Source: Rhodanobacter sp. (GTDB lineage Bacteria > Pseudomonadota > Gammaproteobacteria > Xanthomonadales > Rhodanobacteraceae). From it: 64,000 nt of DNA. Made by a program: the position numbers and the translations under genes. Positions 45,891 to 54,688 of the stretch are shown piece after piece; position 1 is the stretch's first letter, and each line of letters begins with the position of its first letter. The notes beneath the pieces were generated by a model. It saw nothing but the letters and a program-made list of their open reading frames with translations, was not told the origin of the DNA and searched no databases. The stretch is from assembly GCA_004298045.1 (NCBI GenBank), contig SCRM01000021.1, positions 248,001 to 312,000 on the forward strand. Direction: 5' to 3'.

Positions 45891-46961
45891 ATGCCAGCCG
45901 GATACGCCGCCCCCGCACCGACCGCGGAACTCGATGCGTTGTTTTTGCCCTTTGCCACCGGCGCGTTGCGTCTTCCCGTTGACGGCCAGGTGTGGTTTTT
46001 CGGTGCCCGTGCTGGCGTGCGCTTGCGTGAGATGGCGCAGCCAGGCTGGTGCTGCACGCAGGACTTCAAGCCGTTTGCCGATGCGCTGACGCGCGAAGGC
46101 TACGCCGTCGGCGCGCCGGCGCCGGCGCCGGAGGCGCGTTTCGCGGTGGTTGCGCTGCTGCCGGCGCGCTCGCGCGAGGTGCGCCGCATCCAGTTTGCAC
46201 AAGCCGTGCAGCGGGTGTCGCCAGGCGGCGTGGTACTGGCGTGCGTCGCCAACGCCGAGGGTGCGAAATCCGCACAGGCCGACCTCGCGTTGCTGCTCGG
46301 CCCGGTGCAAAGCCTCTCCAAGCACAAGTGCCGGGTGTTTTGGGCCACCGCCGACACCATCGACACCTCGCTCCTCGCGGCCTGGGGCGAACTGGATACG
46401 CCGCGCATGACGGCCGCCGGTTACCTGAGCCGCCCCGGTTTGTTTGCGTGGGATCGTGTCGATCCGGCGTCGGCGCTCTTGGCGTCACAGCTGCCGGCGG
46501 ATTTGCACGGCCGCGTCGCCGACCTCGGCGCCGGTTACGGTTACCTGGCGAGCCAGGTGGTGGCACGTTGCCCGCAGGTGCGCAGCCTCGATCTGTACGA
46601 AGCCGATGCGCGGGCGCTGACGCCGGCGCGCGAAAACCTCGTGCACGCGGTGGCATCCAGCGGGCGTGAGGTTGACGTTGAAGTGCATTGGCACGATGTC
46701 ACGCGCGGCCTTCCGGAACGTTATGACGCCATCGTCAGCAATCCGCCGTTCCACTTTGCCGGGCGTGCCGAGCTGCCGGCGCTCGGCCAGGCCTTCATTG
46801 CCAGCGCGGCCGACGCGCTCACCGCGGATGGACGGCTGTTGCTGGTCGCCAATCGGCAACTGCCGTATGAAGGCGTGCTTGCGGCGCGTTTTACCCAGGT
46901 TCGCCAGCTTGCACTGCGCGATGGTTTCAAGGCGATCGAGGCAAGCGGGGTGCGGTCGTGA
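45891..46961 (+). CDS. rsmC: 16S rRNA (guanine1207-N2)-methyltransferase
   Basis: RsmC methylates G1207 of 16S rRNA in the 30S subunit. The 356-residue protein has the duplicated RsmC build: a degenerate N-terminal methyltransferase-like half (about 1-180) and an active C-terminal half with RVADLGAGYGYLASQVV, LYEADARALTPARENL and the catalytic SNPPFHF. ATG at 45891 is preferred over the longer in-frame option at 45807 because the latter has no family similarity. Its stop overlaps the GTG start of rsuA (GTGA), so two 16S-modifying enzymes are co-made. Confidence 0.93.
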   Translation: MPAGYAAPAPTAELDALFLPFATGALRLPVDGQVWFFGARAGVRLREMAQPGWCCTQDFKPFADALTREGYAVGAPAPAPEARFAVVALLPARSREVRRIQFAQAVQRVSPGGVVLACVANAEGAKSAQADLALLLGPVQSLSKHKCRVFWATADTIDTSLLAAWGELDTPRMTAAGYLSRPGLFAWDRVDPASALLASQLPADLHGRVADLGAGYGYLASQVVARCPQVRSLDLYEADARALTPARENLVHAVASSGREVDVEVHWHDVTRGLPERYDAIVSNPPFHFAGRAELPALGQAFIASAADALTADGRLLLVANRQLPYEGVLAARFTQVRQLALRDGFKAIEASGVRS

Positions 46962-47665
46962 AGCTGGTCAAGCTGATCGCCAACCTCGGCTACGGCAGTC
47001 GCAAACAAGTCGCCTGGATGTTTCGCGAGGGCCGCATTACCGGTGCCGACGGCGAGGTGCTGTATGCGGATGATTCGGCCGACCCGGCGCACATCCGCAT
47101 CGATGGCGAACCACTTGATCCGCCAACCGGGCTGGTGTTGATGCTCAACAAACCGCTCGGCGTCACCTGCTCGCGCAAGGACGCCGGCCGCCTCGTCTAC
47201 GATCTGCTGCCGCCGCGCTACCGGCTGCGCGATCCGGCACTCTCCACCATCGGCCGCCTTGACCGCGACACTGCCGGCCTGCTGCTGCTCACCGACGATG
47301 GGGGATTGCTGCATCGGGTCATTTCGCCCAAGGCCGAAGTGGCCAAGGTCTACGCGGCGACGCTTGCGGAAGACCTGCGCGGCACGGAAACCGAACTCTT
47401 CGCCAGCGGCACGCTGATGCTCGATGGCGAAACCACGCCACTCGCGCCGGCACGGCTGGAAGTGTTTGGCCCGCGCAGCGCACGCCTTACCATCACCGAA
47501 GGCCGCTACCATCAGGTGCGCCGCATGTTCGCCGCCACCGGCAACCGGGTGGAAACCCTCACGCGCCTCGCCGTCGGCGCCTTGACCCTCGGTGATCTTG
47601 CCCCCGGTGGGTGGCGCGCACTTGACGCCGGCACGGTGGCGCGCGTGTTCGATCCGCCAGCGTAG
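46958..47665 (+). CDS. rsuA: 16S rRNA pseudouridine(516) synthase
   Basis: RsuA makes pseudouridine at position 516 of 16S rRNA. The 235-residue protein has an S4 domain at the N-terminus (KLIANLGYGSRKQVAWMFREGRITGADG) and the catalytic motif TIGRLDRDTAGLLLLTDDG, followed by KVYAATL and EGRYHQVRRMFAATG, typical of the RsuA/RluB/E/F group. The GTG at 46958 overlaps the rsmC stop. RsuA rather than RluE or RluF is chosen from length and the S4 domain. Confidence 0.88.
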   Translation: MKLVKLIANLGYGSRKQVAWMFREGRITGADGEVLYADDSADPAHIRIDGEPLDPPTGLVLMLNKPLGVTCSRKDAGRLVYDLLPPRYRLRDPALSTIGRLDRDTAGLLLLTDDGGLLHRVISPKAEVAKVYAATLAEDLRGTETELFASGTLMLDGETTPLAPARLEVFGPRSARLTITEGRYHQVRRMFAATGNRVETLTRLAVGALTLGDLAPGGWRALDAGTVARVFDPPA

Positions 47666-47760
47666 AGTAATGACATTGATCCATTCGGCCGCTGCTCCGG
47701 GCCCGCAATGGAAACCTGTTCGGCAAGGCCTGCCGGATTACTCGACTACCCGCGCGGCTC

Positions 47761-49088
47761 TCAGAATGTGACCTGGGCATACAGGCCCGTGACCAGGGTG
47801 TCCGGAATTTTCCCGGTGCCACCCGGATGGATCACATACTGCAAGTTGGGCCGCAGCTTGAACCACGGCGTCAGCTGCGCTCCGTAATCGATTTCGATGA
47901 TGCTTTCGTGGGTCTGGATGCCCACGGTACCCGGCACGACGCTGTCGCGCTCGCGCTGGAAGCGGGGCAGACGCGGATTGGTGCGCGCGTACGCAACGAC
48001 AAACGACACGAAGTCCTGGCTGCGGCCGGGAAACGTGCCTTGCCACACGCCGCCCGCCAGCCAGAAATAGCTGTAGCGCGCGGTGGCCCGATCGCCCGTG
48101 CCACCCATGATGCTGAGCCGCAGATGGCGCCGTGTGCCTTGATTGGCATAGACCGTCTGGCTGGTGATGACATAGGCCCCTGAGCGACCGTTGCGCTCGA
48201 TGAAGGGCATATCCGTGAACCCCACTGGCGTGCGGTCGACGCCGGTGTACACGTCGGGCGTGTCCGCGGTGTTGTAGTACGCACCGACCTGGTAGTCGCC
48301 CGGCATGGCATCGCCGCTGGTGTGCCAGCCGAGTTCTACCGGCACGAACTCGCCAGTGCGCTTGAATCTGAGATTGAACCCCTGGTTGGAATTTCCGGCG
48401 TTCGGGTTGTCGAGATACACGCTGGTCGCGATGTAGAACCCGGGCGTGACATGCAGTTTGAGACGAGCGCCCCATTGTGCGGTCGGGAAGTTGTGGGCGC
48501 CGCTGTTGGTGGTCATCGCGTTGGCATGGCCGCAGATCACGCCGTTCTGGAACTTGCAGAAATTCGGCAGTCGCGCGAAGTCGTCACCGACCGGCGACCA
48601 GCCGATGGCATAGTGGATCTTGTGGTCGTCGAGGTCTTGCTGGAAGTTGAGTTCCGCCAGCCGGAAGTTCTGGCCGGCGCCATACAGCTCCTGCACGGAG
48701 AACTGGTTGTGCAGCACGTCGTTGCTGAGGCTGCGGCCGGAGCGACCAGTCAGTGTCACCTGGATGTGGGCGTCGTGGATGCCGGCCAGCCGATCGAGAT
48801 CAAACACCGTCTCGAGGTCCAGTTGCTGGGTATAGCGCGCCGTATGCCGCAGCGGGCCGACAAAGATCCCGGCGCTTTCGCTGGTGTAGTGGGCGTTGAA
48901 CGTGATGCCATCCTGCTTGAGGCGCGTGCGCAGGCCGCCCCAGTCGCCGGTAAGGGGGGGCGCTGCCACCACTCCTGCGCCGCGGCCGGCGCCACAAACC
49001 CCAGCGATGCAGAAACGCACAGCAGGAGCCACAGCGCTCGCCATGGTGGTGAGCGGCTGGCGTGACGCGTGGTGGCGGGCGCGGTCAA
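47761..49088 (-). pseudogene. OprB-type carbohydrate porin, frameshifted in a G7 tract
   Basis: From about 48950 leftward the frame encodes an OprB porin body: LTGDWGGLRTRLKQDGITFNA, LAELNFQQDLDDHKIHYAIGW, and a barrel ending LVTGLYAQVTF. The signal peptide is in another frame: from a TTG at 49088 the reading gives SPPWRALWLLLCVSASLGFV then APAAAQEWWQRPP. The two parts join at a run of seven G on the plus strand (48954-48960). One extra base in the run would restore QEWWQRPPLTGDWGG. So it is either a broken gene, a phase-variable gene now off, or a sequencing slip. The TTG overlaps the stop of the upstream cytochrome gene (TTGA). Confidence 0.8.
48954..48960. repeat. G7 homopolymer at the porin frameshift
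   Basis: Seven consecutive G (C on the coding strand) sit exactly where the OprB frame breaks, directly after the signal peptide. Such runs are common slippage sites. Eight would put signal and barrel in one frame. Confidence 0.85.
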
Positions 49089-49741
49089 TGCGGCGCTTCG
49101 GCATGCGGTCGCCGCCGGCGCCGCCCCAGCGCCAGGACGATGGCGGCGAGGATCACGATGATCGCAGCCACGGTCACGCGCGCGATCAGCACCAGATGCG
49201 ACGCGGCGCCACCCGCACGCAGCGTTCGTACCTGATCGACCGAAACCTTGGCCGATGGATTGCCGAAATGCTGCGTCACGTAGTTGCCAAGCGTCGTGAC
49301 CTGTTGGTCGGAAAGCTCGCCCGCGAAACCCGGCATCTGCAAGGTCGAGCCGTGGCCGTGCAGCTGCACGCCGTCGAGGATCGCCATCACCAGGTTGTCG
49401 GTGTTGCTGCGGCCCGTCGCGGTGTTGTGGAACAGCGGCGGCAAGCCGCCATCGAAACTGCCCTCGCCGCGCGCTTGATGACACGTCGAGCAGTACGCGT
49501 CATAGAGCTGCGGGCCGGTCATGTCGGCTGCCGTCTTTGGCAACGCTTGGCCGCGAACGCCAGCGAGGTCGGCATAGGCCGCACCCCACGCATCGACGGG
49601 CTTGCTGTCCGCAGCGTCGTGCCGTGCCGGCACCGTTTTCAGGTACGTCGCGATGGCTTCGAGATCCGCGGTCGTCAGGTAACGGAAGCTCGCGTCCACC
49701 GCTTCCGCCATCGGCCAACGTCCGCCAGCCGTCGTCGATGC
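49085..49741 (-). pseudogene. C-terminal remnant of a multi-heme cytochrome c (alcohol dehydrogenase type)
   Basis: The segment starts within GGRWPMAEAVDASFRYLTTAD and holds one heme motif (YCSTCHQARGEGS), the LPPLFHNTATGRSNTDNLVM block, QMPGFAGELSDQQVTTLGNY and a C-terminal membrane helix with an arginine/histidine tail. It matches the last third of three-heme cytochrome c subunits of membrane-bound alcohol or gluconate dehydrogenases. The first two heme domains and the signal peptide are missing. An ATG upstream at 49870 keeps the frame open but only through a terminator and unrelated bases. The break near 49742 lies 150 bases from tRNA-Ala. The downstream porin overlaps its stop. Confidence 0.7.
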
Positions 49742-49830
49742 CCTGGCGTTATGAACACCCATCTTGGTGTCCAGGATCACTTGACCACTACACCCGGTGC
49801 GAGTCGAGGTATCACCGGGGTAAACAGCAT

Positions 49831-49862
49831 AAAAAAAGCCCAACCGATGAGGGTTGGGCTTT
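49831..49862 (-). terminator. Intrinsic terminator of tRNA-Ala
   Basis: On the minus strand an eleven-base stem (AAAGCCCAACC with GGTTGGGCTTT) closes a six-base loop. It is followed by a run of seven T. It lies about 30 bases past the tRNA 3' end. Confidence 0.9.
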
Positions 49863-49893
49863 TCATGCAACGGCCAGTTGCCGTCAGAAGTAT

Positions 49894-49969
<76 letters not shown>

Positions 49970-49983
49970 ACGCGAGGGAGCGC

Positions 49984-50012
49984 ATCTTAGCAGTGGCTCG
50001 CCGATACGCCAA
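49984..50012 (-). promoter_or_regulatory. Sigma-70 promoter of tRNA-Ala
   Basis: On the minus strand TTGGCG (50007-50012) and TAAGAT (49984-49989) are separated by exactly 17 bases. They are followed by a GC-rich discriminator before the tRNA, as in stringently controlled stable-RNA promoters. The predicted start is near 49977, a few bases before the mature 5' end. Confidence 0.8.
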
Positions 50013-50027
50013 GACTTTTTTGTGGGT

Positions 50028-51140
50028 TCATGCAGGCAACAACGCCGACAGGCGTTCGCGCAGGACGGGTTCGCGCCAACCGGTCAGCGCGCTGGGCCAG
50101 GTGCGGGTGGCGACGTAGGCCTCCAGCACCTTGCGCGCGCATAGCAAGCCGGAGGGCAGGTCGAGTGCGGTGGCTTCGGTGTCGATCAGTGTCTTCATCG
50201 CTTGCAGCGCCTTCTTGGCCTCGCCTTGCGGATGCGCGGCAATGGGCGTAGTGCTGGCGATCTCTTCGTCGGTGACCGGGTCGCCAAGCAGCTGGAACAG
50301 CTCGCTGCGCTGCGGGCTGTGCAACGCGCGTTGGCCGCGGCTGCGCTGCTCAAGATCGGCGAGGCTCGTGGGCGGCTCGTGGGCAAGGCTCATTGCCAAC
50401 GCGTCGTCGAGCAGCCATGGGCGCGGGCGGTCGAGTGTGCGTGCCGTGTGGTCGCGCCACAGCAGGATGCGGCGCAGCCGCGCTTGCTGCGCGGCGGGCC
50501 ATTCGGCAGCGCCGTGCGTGGCGCGTTGTGGTTGCAGATCGCCGCCGCGGTGACTGGCGCGCTGGCGCAGGCGGTCGCAATCTTCGGCAAACCACGCCGC
50601 GCGGCCGCGGGCCTGCAGGCGTTCGGTGAGCTGGTCGTGGATGGGTTCCAGGTACACCACGTCGAGCGCGGCGTAGCGGCGCTGGCTGTCGGTCAGGGGA
50701 CGCTGCAGCCAGTCGGAGCGCGTCTCGCCCTTGTCGAGGTCGACGCCGCACAGCTCGGCCACCAACGCGCGATAACTGACGCCAAGCCCCATGCCGGCAT
50801 ACGCCGCGGCAATCTGGGTGTCGAACAAGGTGCCTGGCCCGTCGGGCAGCAGCGGCGCCAGGGTTTCAAGATCCTCGCCGGCGCTGTGGATGATGGTCGC
50901 CGTGGCGCGGTTGCCCAGGGTCGGCTGCAGGGCGTCGTCGATGGCGAACGCCAGTGGGTCGATCAGCGCGTGGCGCCCATGGCAACCAATCTGCAGCAGC
51001 GCGAGCCGCGGGTGAAAGGTATCGCGCCGCATGAACTCGGTGTCGACGCCGACGGCGGCGCCGACTGGTACGCCGGCAAGCCAGGTTTGCAGGGTGGGAC
51101 GATCGCCGATCCAGTCGGCGCTGACATCAGTGGGTGACAT
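50028..51140 (-). CDS. rnd: Ribonuclease D
   Basis: RNase D is a 3'-5' exonuclease that trims tRNA precursors and other structured RNAs. The 370-residue protein has the DEDD exonuclease motifs: VGVDTEFMRRDTFHPRLALLQI (Exo I), IIHSAGEDLETLAPLL (Exo II) and YAALDVVYLEPIHDQL (Exo III, DEDDy type with tyrosine), plus a C-terminal HRDC-like helical part with ALAMSLAHEPP. It is immediately upstream of tRNA-Ala on the same strand, a neat but possibly chance pairing of a tRNA trimmer with a tRNA gene. Confidence 0.95.
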   Translation of the reverse strand: MSPTDVSADWIGDRPTLQTWLAGVPVGAAVGVDTEFMRRDTFHPRLALLQIGCHGRHALIDPLAFAIDDALQPTLGNRATATIIHSAGEDLETLAPLLPDGPGTLFDTQIAAAYAGMGLGVSYRALVAELCGVDLDKGETRSDWLQRPLTDSQRRYAALDVVYLEPIHDQLTERLQARGRAAWFAEDCDRLRQRASHRGGDLQPQRATHGAAEWPAAQQARLRRILLWRDHTARTLDRPRPWLLDDALAMSLAHEPPTSLADLEQRSRGQRALHSPQRSELFQLLGDPVTDEEIASTTPIAAHPQGEAKKALQAMKTLIDTEATALDLPSGLLCARKVLEAYVATRTWPSALTGWREPVLRERLSALLPA

Positions 51141-51241
51141 GCGATTTCCTGCACCTCACGGCGGTGGCGGTTTGCCCCGTTGGCGGGTGCTGACATAAGG
51201 TGGTCGAAAACGATAACAGGCCGATCAGGAAACGCCCAGGC

Positions 51242-53176
51242 ATGCCGAACAACCGCTCGTTGGATCGTCAACGCAAGCTCGGCGGTACGGTCGGCGTGAT
51301 CGTGCTGGCGTTCGGTCTTGGCTATCACTTCTTTCCGTCACTGTTTCATGCGGCGCCATTGCAACCCGAGCGTTCCGTGGCGGTGGCAACCGGCGGTGGC
51401 GCACCGCAGGTTGCCGTGCCTGACGAGCGGGCAACCGATGAGTTGAACGCGGGGCCGCCGCTGACGCTGGCACCCACCGCGGTGATCGCTGCGCGCTTGA
51501 AGCGGGGTACCCCGGCGTTGCCCCGACAGCTGACGCCCGACCCGCCAAAGTTGCGTGCGCTGCTGGATCGCGCCGACAAGGCGCTGGCAGAAGGGCGCCT
51601 CGCCGACGCGAAGGAGGGAGCCGCGGCCTTGTTTCTGGCCGCCGCCAAGGCCAAACCGGACAGCCGGCGCGCTGCCCGGGGCGTGATCGATGTGCGTGCA
51701 CGCCTGATCGCCCAGACCGAGCGCGATATCACCCTGGGCAATGCCGAAGATGCCACCGTACAGCTGGCGGCGTTGCGCACCTTGCCCGCCAGCGAGCAGG
51801 ACGTTGCCCACCTAGAGGCTTCGTTGGCAACGCTGGCGCAGGTGCGACCGCTGCTCGCGCGGGCGGCCGGTCTGCTGCAACAGGGTCGGGCCGACCAACC
51901 CCGTGGGCGCAGTGCATTGGACATCTACCGTCAGGTGCAGCAGCTCGATCCACACAATGCGGTGGCGGAGCAGGGGGTGCTGGATGTGCAGCGCGTGGTG
52001 CTTGACCGTGCCCTGGCAGCGGTGGCGCAGAACGATTTTGCCGGCGCCGACAAGGTGCTGGCCGCAGCGCAGGCGATCCGCCCCGGTTCCCAGCAATGGC
52101 ACGACGTGCGCGCGCGCATCGCGGGCATGCGCAGCTCGCGTGCGGAAGGCGTGCTCATGCAGGCGCGCAGCGCGCTCGATGCCGGCAACATTGCGTTGGC
52201 GAGGAGCCTTGCCGCACAGGTGCGCACGCTCGATCCGCAGTTCGCCGGGCTGGCCGATTTTGCGCAGCGCATTGCAGATGCCGAGGTTTACGCGGGGCAC
52301 AAGCCGGGGCAGGTGTTCACTGATCGCTATGTCGACCTGCCGGGGCAATCGCCGGCGATGGTGGTGATTCCGACCGGGACGTTTCTGATGGGGGCTGCCG
52401 ACGATGGCAACCGGCATGCGGCGGAGTTGCCGCAGCATCGGGTTACCGTAGCGCGCGGGTTTGCGATGGCGCGCAGTGCGATCACGGTTGGCCAGTTCCG
52501 TGAGTTTGTGCGCGTCAGTGGATACGTGCCCGATTCGGTGCGCCTCGGCGGCGCCAGCGTGTACGACGAGCGCAGCGGCGTGATGCGCGACGAGGGGCGT
52601 GCTACGTGGAAGGACGACTACGCCGCGCGGCGGGCGGCCGACAACCTTCCGGTGGTCAACCTGTCGTGGAATGACGCAAAGGCCTACGCGGATTGGCTCA
52701 GCCAGCGTACCGGCAAGCCGTATCGGCTGCCGAGCGAAGCCGAGTTTGCGTATGCGCTGCGTGGCGGTACGCAAACCCGTTACTGGTGGGGCGACGGCAC
52801 GCCTACATCGCGGGTCGAAAATCTCACTGGCGCAAAGGATCGTTCGCCCAGCGGCAGACGCTGGAGCCACGCGTTTCACGATTACGGCGATGGCTATTGG
52901 GGGCCGGCGCCGGTGATGAGCTTTGCGGCCAATCCGTTCGGCCTGTACGACATGGGGGGCAACGTCAGCGAGTGGGTGGCCGACTGCTGGCACGACAACT
53001 TCGTGCATGCGCCGGGCGACGGCAGTGCGTGGCTCAACCCGGGGTGCAGCGTGCACGTGCTGCGCGGCGGTTCGTGGGGGAGCTCGCCCGAACAGGCCCG
53101 CTCGGCGTGGCGGCAAGGCGCCAACGCCGACGTGCGCAGCGGCCGCGTCGGCTTTCGCGTGATCCGCGGATTGTGA
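51242..53176 (+). CDS. Membrane-anchored SUMF1-domain protein with helical repeats
   Basis: The 644-residue protein has a short cytoplasmic N-terminus, one membrane helix (GGTVGVIVLAFGLGYHFFPS), an alanine-rich helical-repeat region (about 100-370, TPR-like, ADKALAEGRLADAKEGAAAL and similar) and a C-terminal SUMF1/FGE-fold domain (MVVIPTGTFLMGAADDGNRH, LPVVNLSWNDAKAYADWL, YDMGGNVSEWVADCW, LRGGSWGSSPEQARSAWRQGANADVRSGRVGFRV). The catalytic cysteine pair of formylglycine-generating enzymes is absent (the aligned stretch is RSAWRQGANA), so it is more likely a binding or scaffolding domain facing the periplasm. ATG at 51242 is preferred; a GTG at 51200 lies too close to its upstream AAGG. The role is unknown. 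Confidence 0.82.
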   Translation: MPNNRSLDRQRKLGGTVGVIVLAFGLGYHFFPSLFHAAPLQPERSVAVATGGGAPQVAVPDERATDELNAGPPLTLAPTAVIAARLKRGTPALPRQLTPDPPKLRALLDRADKALAEGRLADAKEGAAALFLAAAKAKPDSRRAARGVIDVRARLIAQTERDITLGNAEDATVQLAALRTLPASEQDVAHLEASLATLAQVRPLLARAAGLLQQGRADQPRGRSALDIYRQVQQLDPHNAVAEQGVLDVQRVVLDRALAAVAQNDFAGADKVLAAAQAIRPGSQQWHDVRARIAGMRSSRAEGVLMQARSALDAGNIALARSLAAQVRTLDPQFAGLADFAQRIADAEVYAGHKPGQVFTDRYVDLPGQSPAMVVIPTGTFLMGAADDGNRHAAELPQHRVTVARGFAMARSAITVGQFREFVRVSGYVPDSVRLGGASVYDERSGVMRDEGRATWKDDYAARRAADNLPVVNLSWNDAKAYADWLSQRTGKPYRLPSEAEFAYALRGGTQTRYWWGDGTPTSRVENLTGAKDRSPSGRRWSHAFHDYGDGYWGPAPVMSFAANPFGLYDMGGNVSEWVADCWHDNFVHAPGDGSAWLNPGCSVHVLRGGSWGSSPEQARSAWRQGANADVRSGRVGFRVIRGL

Positions 53177-53285
53177 TTTCGTGTGGGAAAAATGCGCCAT
53201 GACCGCGAAATTCGCGTAGATTGTGCGGGCCGCATGGCCATCGCCCCACGGGGGGCGGTGTCTCGACTTATCACGATGGATGCCC

Positions 53286-53678
53286 ATGGCTACCAAGACC
53301 ACTGCCAAGAAAGCCCCTGCCAAGGCCGCGAAGCCGGCGCCGAAAGCCGCCCCCGCTGCCGTCAAACCGATCAAGGAAACGTTGACCAAGTCCGGTCTCA
53401 TCACGCATCTCGCCGCGCAGGCGGGCGTCGATACCAAGCACGTCAAGGCGGTGCTGGCGGCGCTTGAGCAGACGGTGCTCGGTGCCGTGAACAAGAAGGG
53501 CGCCGGCCAGTTCACGCTGCCCGGCCTGTTCAAGGTCAACGCGGTCAAGGTGCCGGCCAAGCCGAAGCGCACCGGCATCAATCCGTTCACCAAGCAAGAG
53601 CAGGTGTTTGCGGCCAAGCCGGCAACCGTCAAGGTCAAGGTGCGTCCGTTGAAGAAGCTCAAGGACGCCGCGGTCTGA
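53286..53678 (+). CDS. HU-like DNA-binding protein with lysine/alanine tail
   Basis: The 130-residue basic protein has a lysine/alanine/proline-rich N-terminal arm of about 45 residues (AKKAPAKAAKPAPKAAPAAV). An HU/IHF fold follows: LTKSGLITHLAAQAGVDTKH, VLAALEQTVLGAV, GAGQFTLPGLFKVNAVKVPA, and a beta arm with TGINPFTKQEQVFAAKPATV. It should bend or compact DNA in the nucleoid. Such histone-H1-like extended HU proteins occur in Xanthomonadales. ATG at 53286 was chosen; ATG at 53280 is possible and adds two residues. A large perfect hairpin follows the stop. Confidence 0.9.
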   Translation: MATKTTAKKAPAKAAKPAPKAAPAAVKPIKETLTKSGLITHLAAQAGVDTKHVKAVLAALEQTVLGAVNKKGAGQFTLPGLFKVNAVKVPAKPKRTGINPFTKQEQVFAAKPATVKVKVRPLKKLKDAAV

Positions 53679-53703
53679 TACGCGCGGGTTGCACCGATCG
53701 TTT

Positions 53704-53739
53704 ACATGACAAGGGCCGCTGATGCGGCCCTTGTCATGT
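53704..53739. terminator. Perfect 16-bp hairpin after the HU-like gene
   Basis: ACATGACAAGGGCCGC and GCGGCCCTTGTCATGT pair without mismatch around TGAT, giving one of the longest perfect stems in the window. There is no T run on the plus strand, so termination may be partial or Rho-assisted. It lies between the HU-like gene and the convergent lipoprotein gene and could serve both. Confidence 0.65.
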
Positions 53740-53810
53740 CATGCGGGGCGTCGCGCGTGAACGCGGGTGGTCGTTGCGAAGGACCGCCTCGGGTTCTGCA
53801 CAGCGGTGGG

Positions 53811-54191
53811 TCAGTGGGGTGGCGCGACCGGCGTAGCGTCGCAGCTGCGTCCTTGCAAGACTTGTTCCAGCTGGGTCGTCAATATGCGGCAACGCGCTGC
53901 AAGGTAGGGGCGTGTCCGTGGGTCGGCGGCGGCGTCACGCAGGCTCGTGCGCATGCTTTGGTAATGGGCCTGCAACTGGTTGGCGGGGAAAATACCTGCG
54001 GTGTGGTGGCAAGCCACGTAATGCGCAAGGTACTGGTCGCAAGCGGATACACCGGTCTCTTCCGCTGTGGTTGGCGGCGGCGGTGCTTGCGGGCGCGGCG
54101 CTGCACAGGCGGCAAGCAGCAGGCAGCCGCAAAGACAAAGCAGACGGTGCAGGTTCAAGTAGGGCACCCAGATCGAAAAACCGGTGGCCAT
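53811..54191 (-). CDS. Small cysteine-containing lipoprotein
   Basis: The protein has a lipoprotein signal, LNLHRLLCLCGCLLLAACAAP, with the lipobox LAAC. It is followed by a proline/threonine-rich linker (PPPPTTAEET) and a helical domain with cysteines in VSACDQYLAHYVACHHTAG, LAARCRIL and GRSC, likely forming disulfides. It should be anchored in the periplasmic leaflet of a membrane. ATG at 54191 gives 126 residues; ATG at 54218 or a TTG just before the signal are other options, since none has a clear ribosome site. Not a recognised family. Confidence 0.65.
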   Translation of the reverse strand: MATGFSIWVPYLNLHRLLCLCGCLLLAACAAPRPQAPPPPTTAEETGVSACDQYLAHYVACHHTAGIFPANQLQAHYQSMRTSLRDAAADPRTRPYLAARCRILTTQLEQVLQGRSCDATPVAPPH

Positions 54192-54218
54192 GATAGGGGC
54201 AGCGGTGGCAGGGAGCAT

Positions 54219-54688
54219 CGGCGCAACGCGCGTCGTGCGCCGTTGATAGGGGCCGCCGTGATCGATCCAACTCCCAGACCGCCCGGTACCGACAAGGCGT
54301 TGAGCCCGGCCTGCGACTTCGACGGGATGGTTGCCTGCAGGTACGCGGATAACGGAAATACCAGCTGCAGTGGCAGCGGGTTTGGCGCCGGTTTATGGCG
54401 CATGAAACCCCAGCAGGGTCAATAAACCACCGGGGCGGACTACCGCAAAACGGTTTTGTTGTATGCGCCTGGTTTCGGTCGTCAAACGGCTAGTCCGAAA
54501 GTGCCCTTGACATATCGCATGCGACGGAAATTTTCCGCTATGCTTGCCAGCGCTGTGTTTGCTAGGCACGCGCGTGCCCGTCACGGAAACGCTATTCCAT
54601 GTCGCTACACCCGATCCCGGCATCCCAGCCAGCCGCCGACTTGCTGAGTCGGTTTGTCTCAAGTGTTAGCAATGGATCGGAGTGAGTC
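54219..54688. other. Intergenic region with the probable long cold-shock 5' leader
   Basis: About 470 bases without a convincing gene. A good -35 hexamer, TTGACA, is at 54507-54512, but no strong -10 stands 17 bases later; TATGCT at 54539-54544 is the nearest candidate. If transcription starts near 54550 the csp leader is about 140 bases, as is usual for cold-shock mRNAs whose structure senses temperature. This is inferred. Confidence 0.45.

Noticed and set aside
49742-49800. End of an insertion sequence next to the truncated cytochrome
   Set aside because: No transposase, matching terminal repeat or target duplication could be found, so no mobile element is called.
54507-54544. Complete sigma-70 promoter for the cold-shock gene
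   Set aside because: TTGACA is clear, but no hexamer close to TATAAT stands at 16-18 bases; only mentioned in the intergenic entry.
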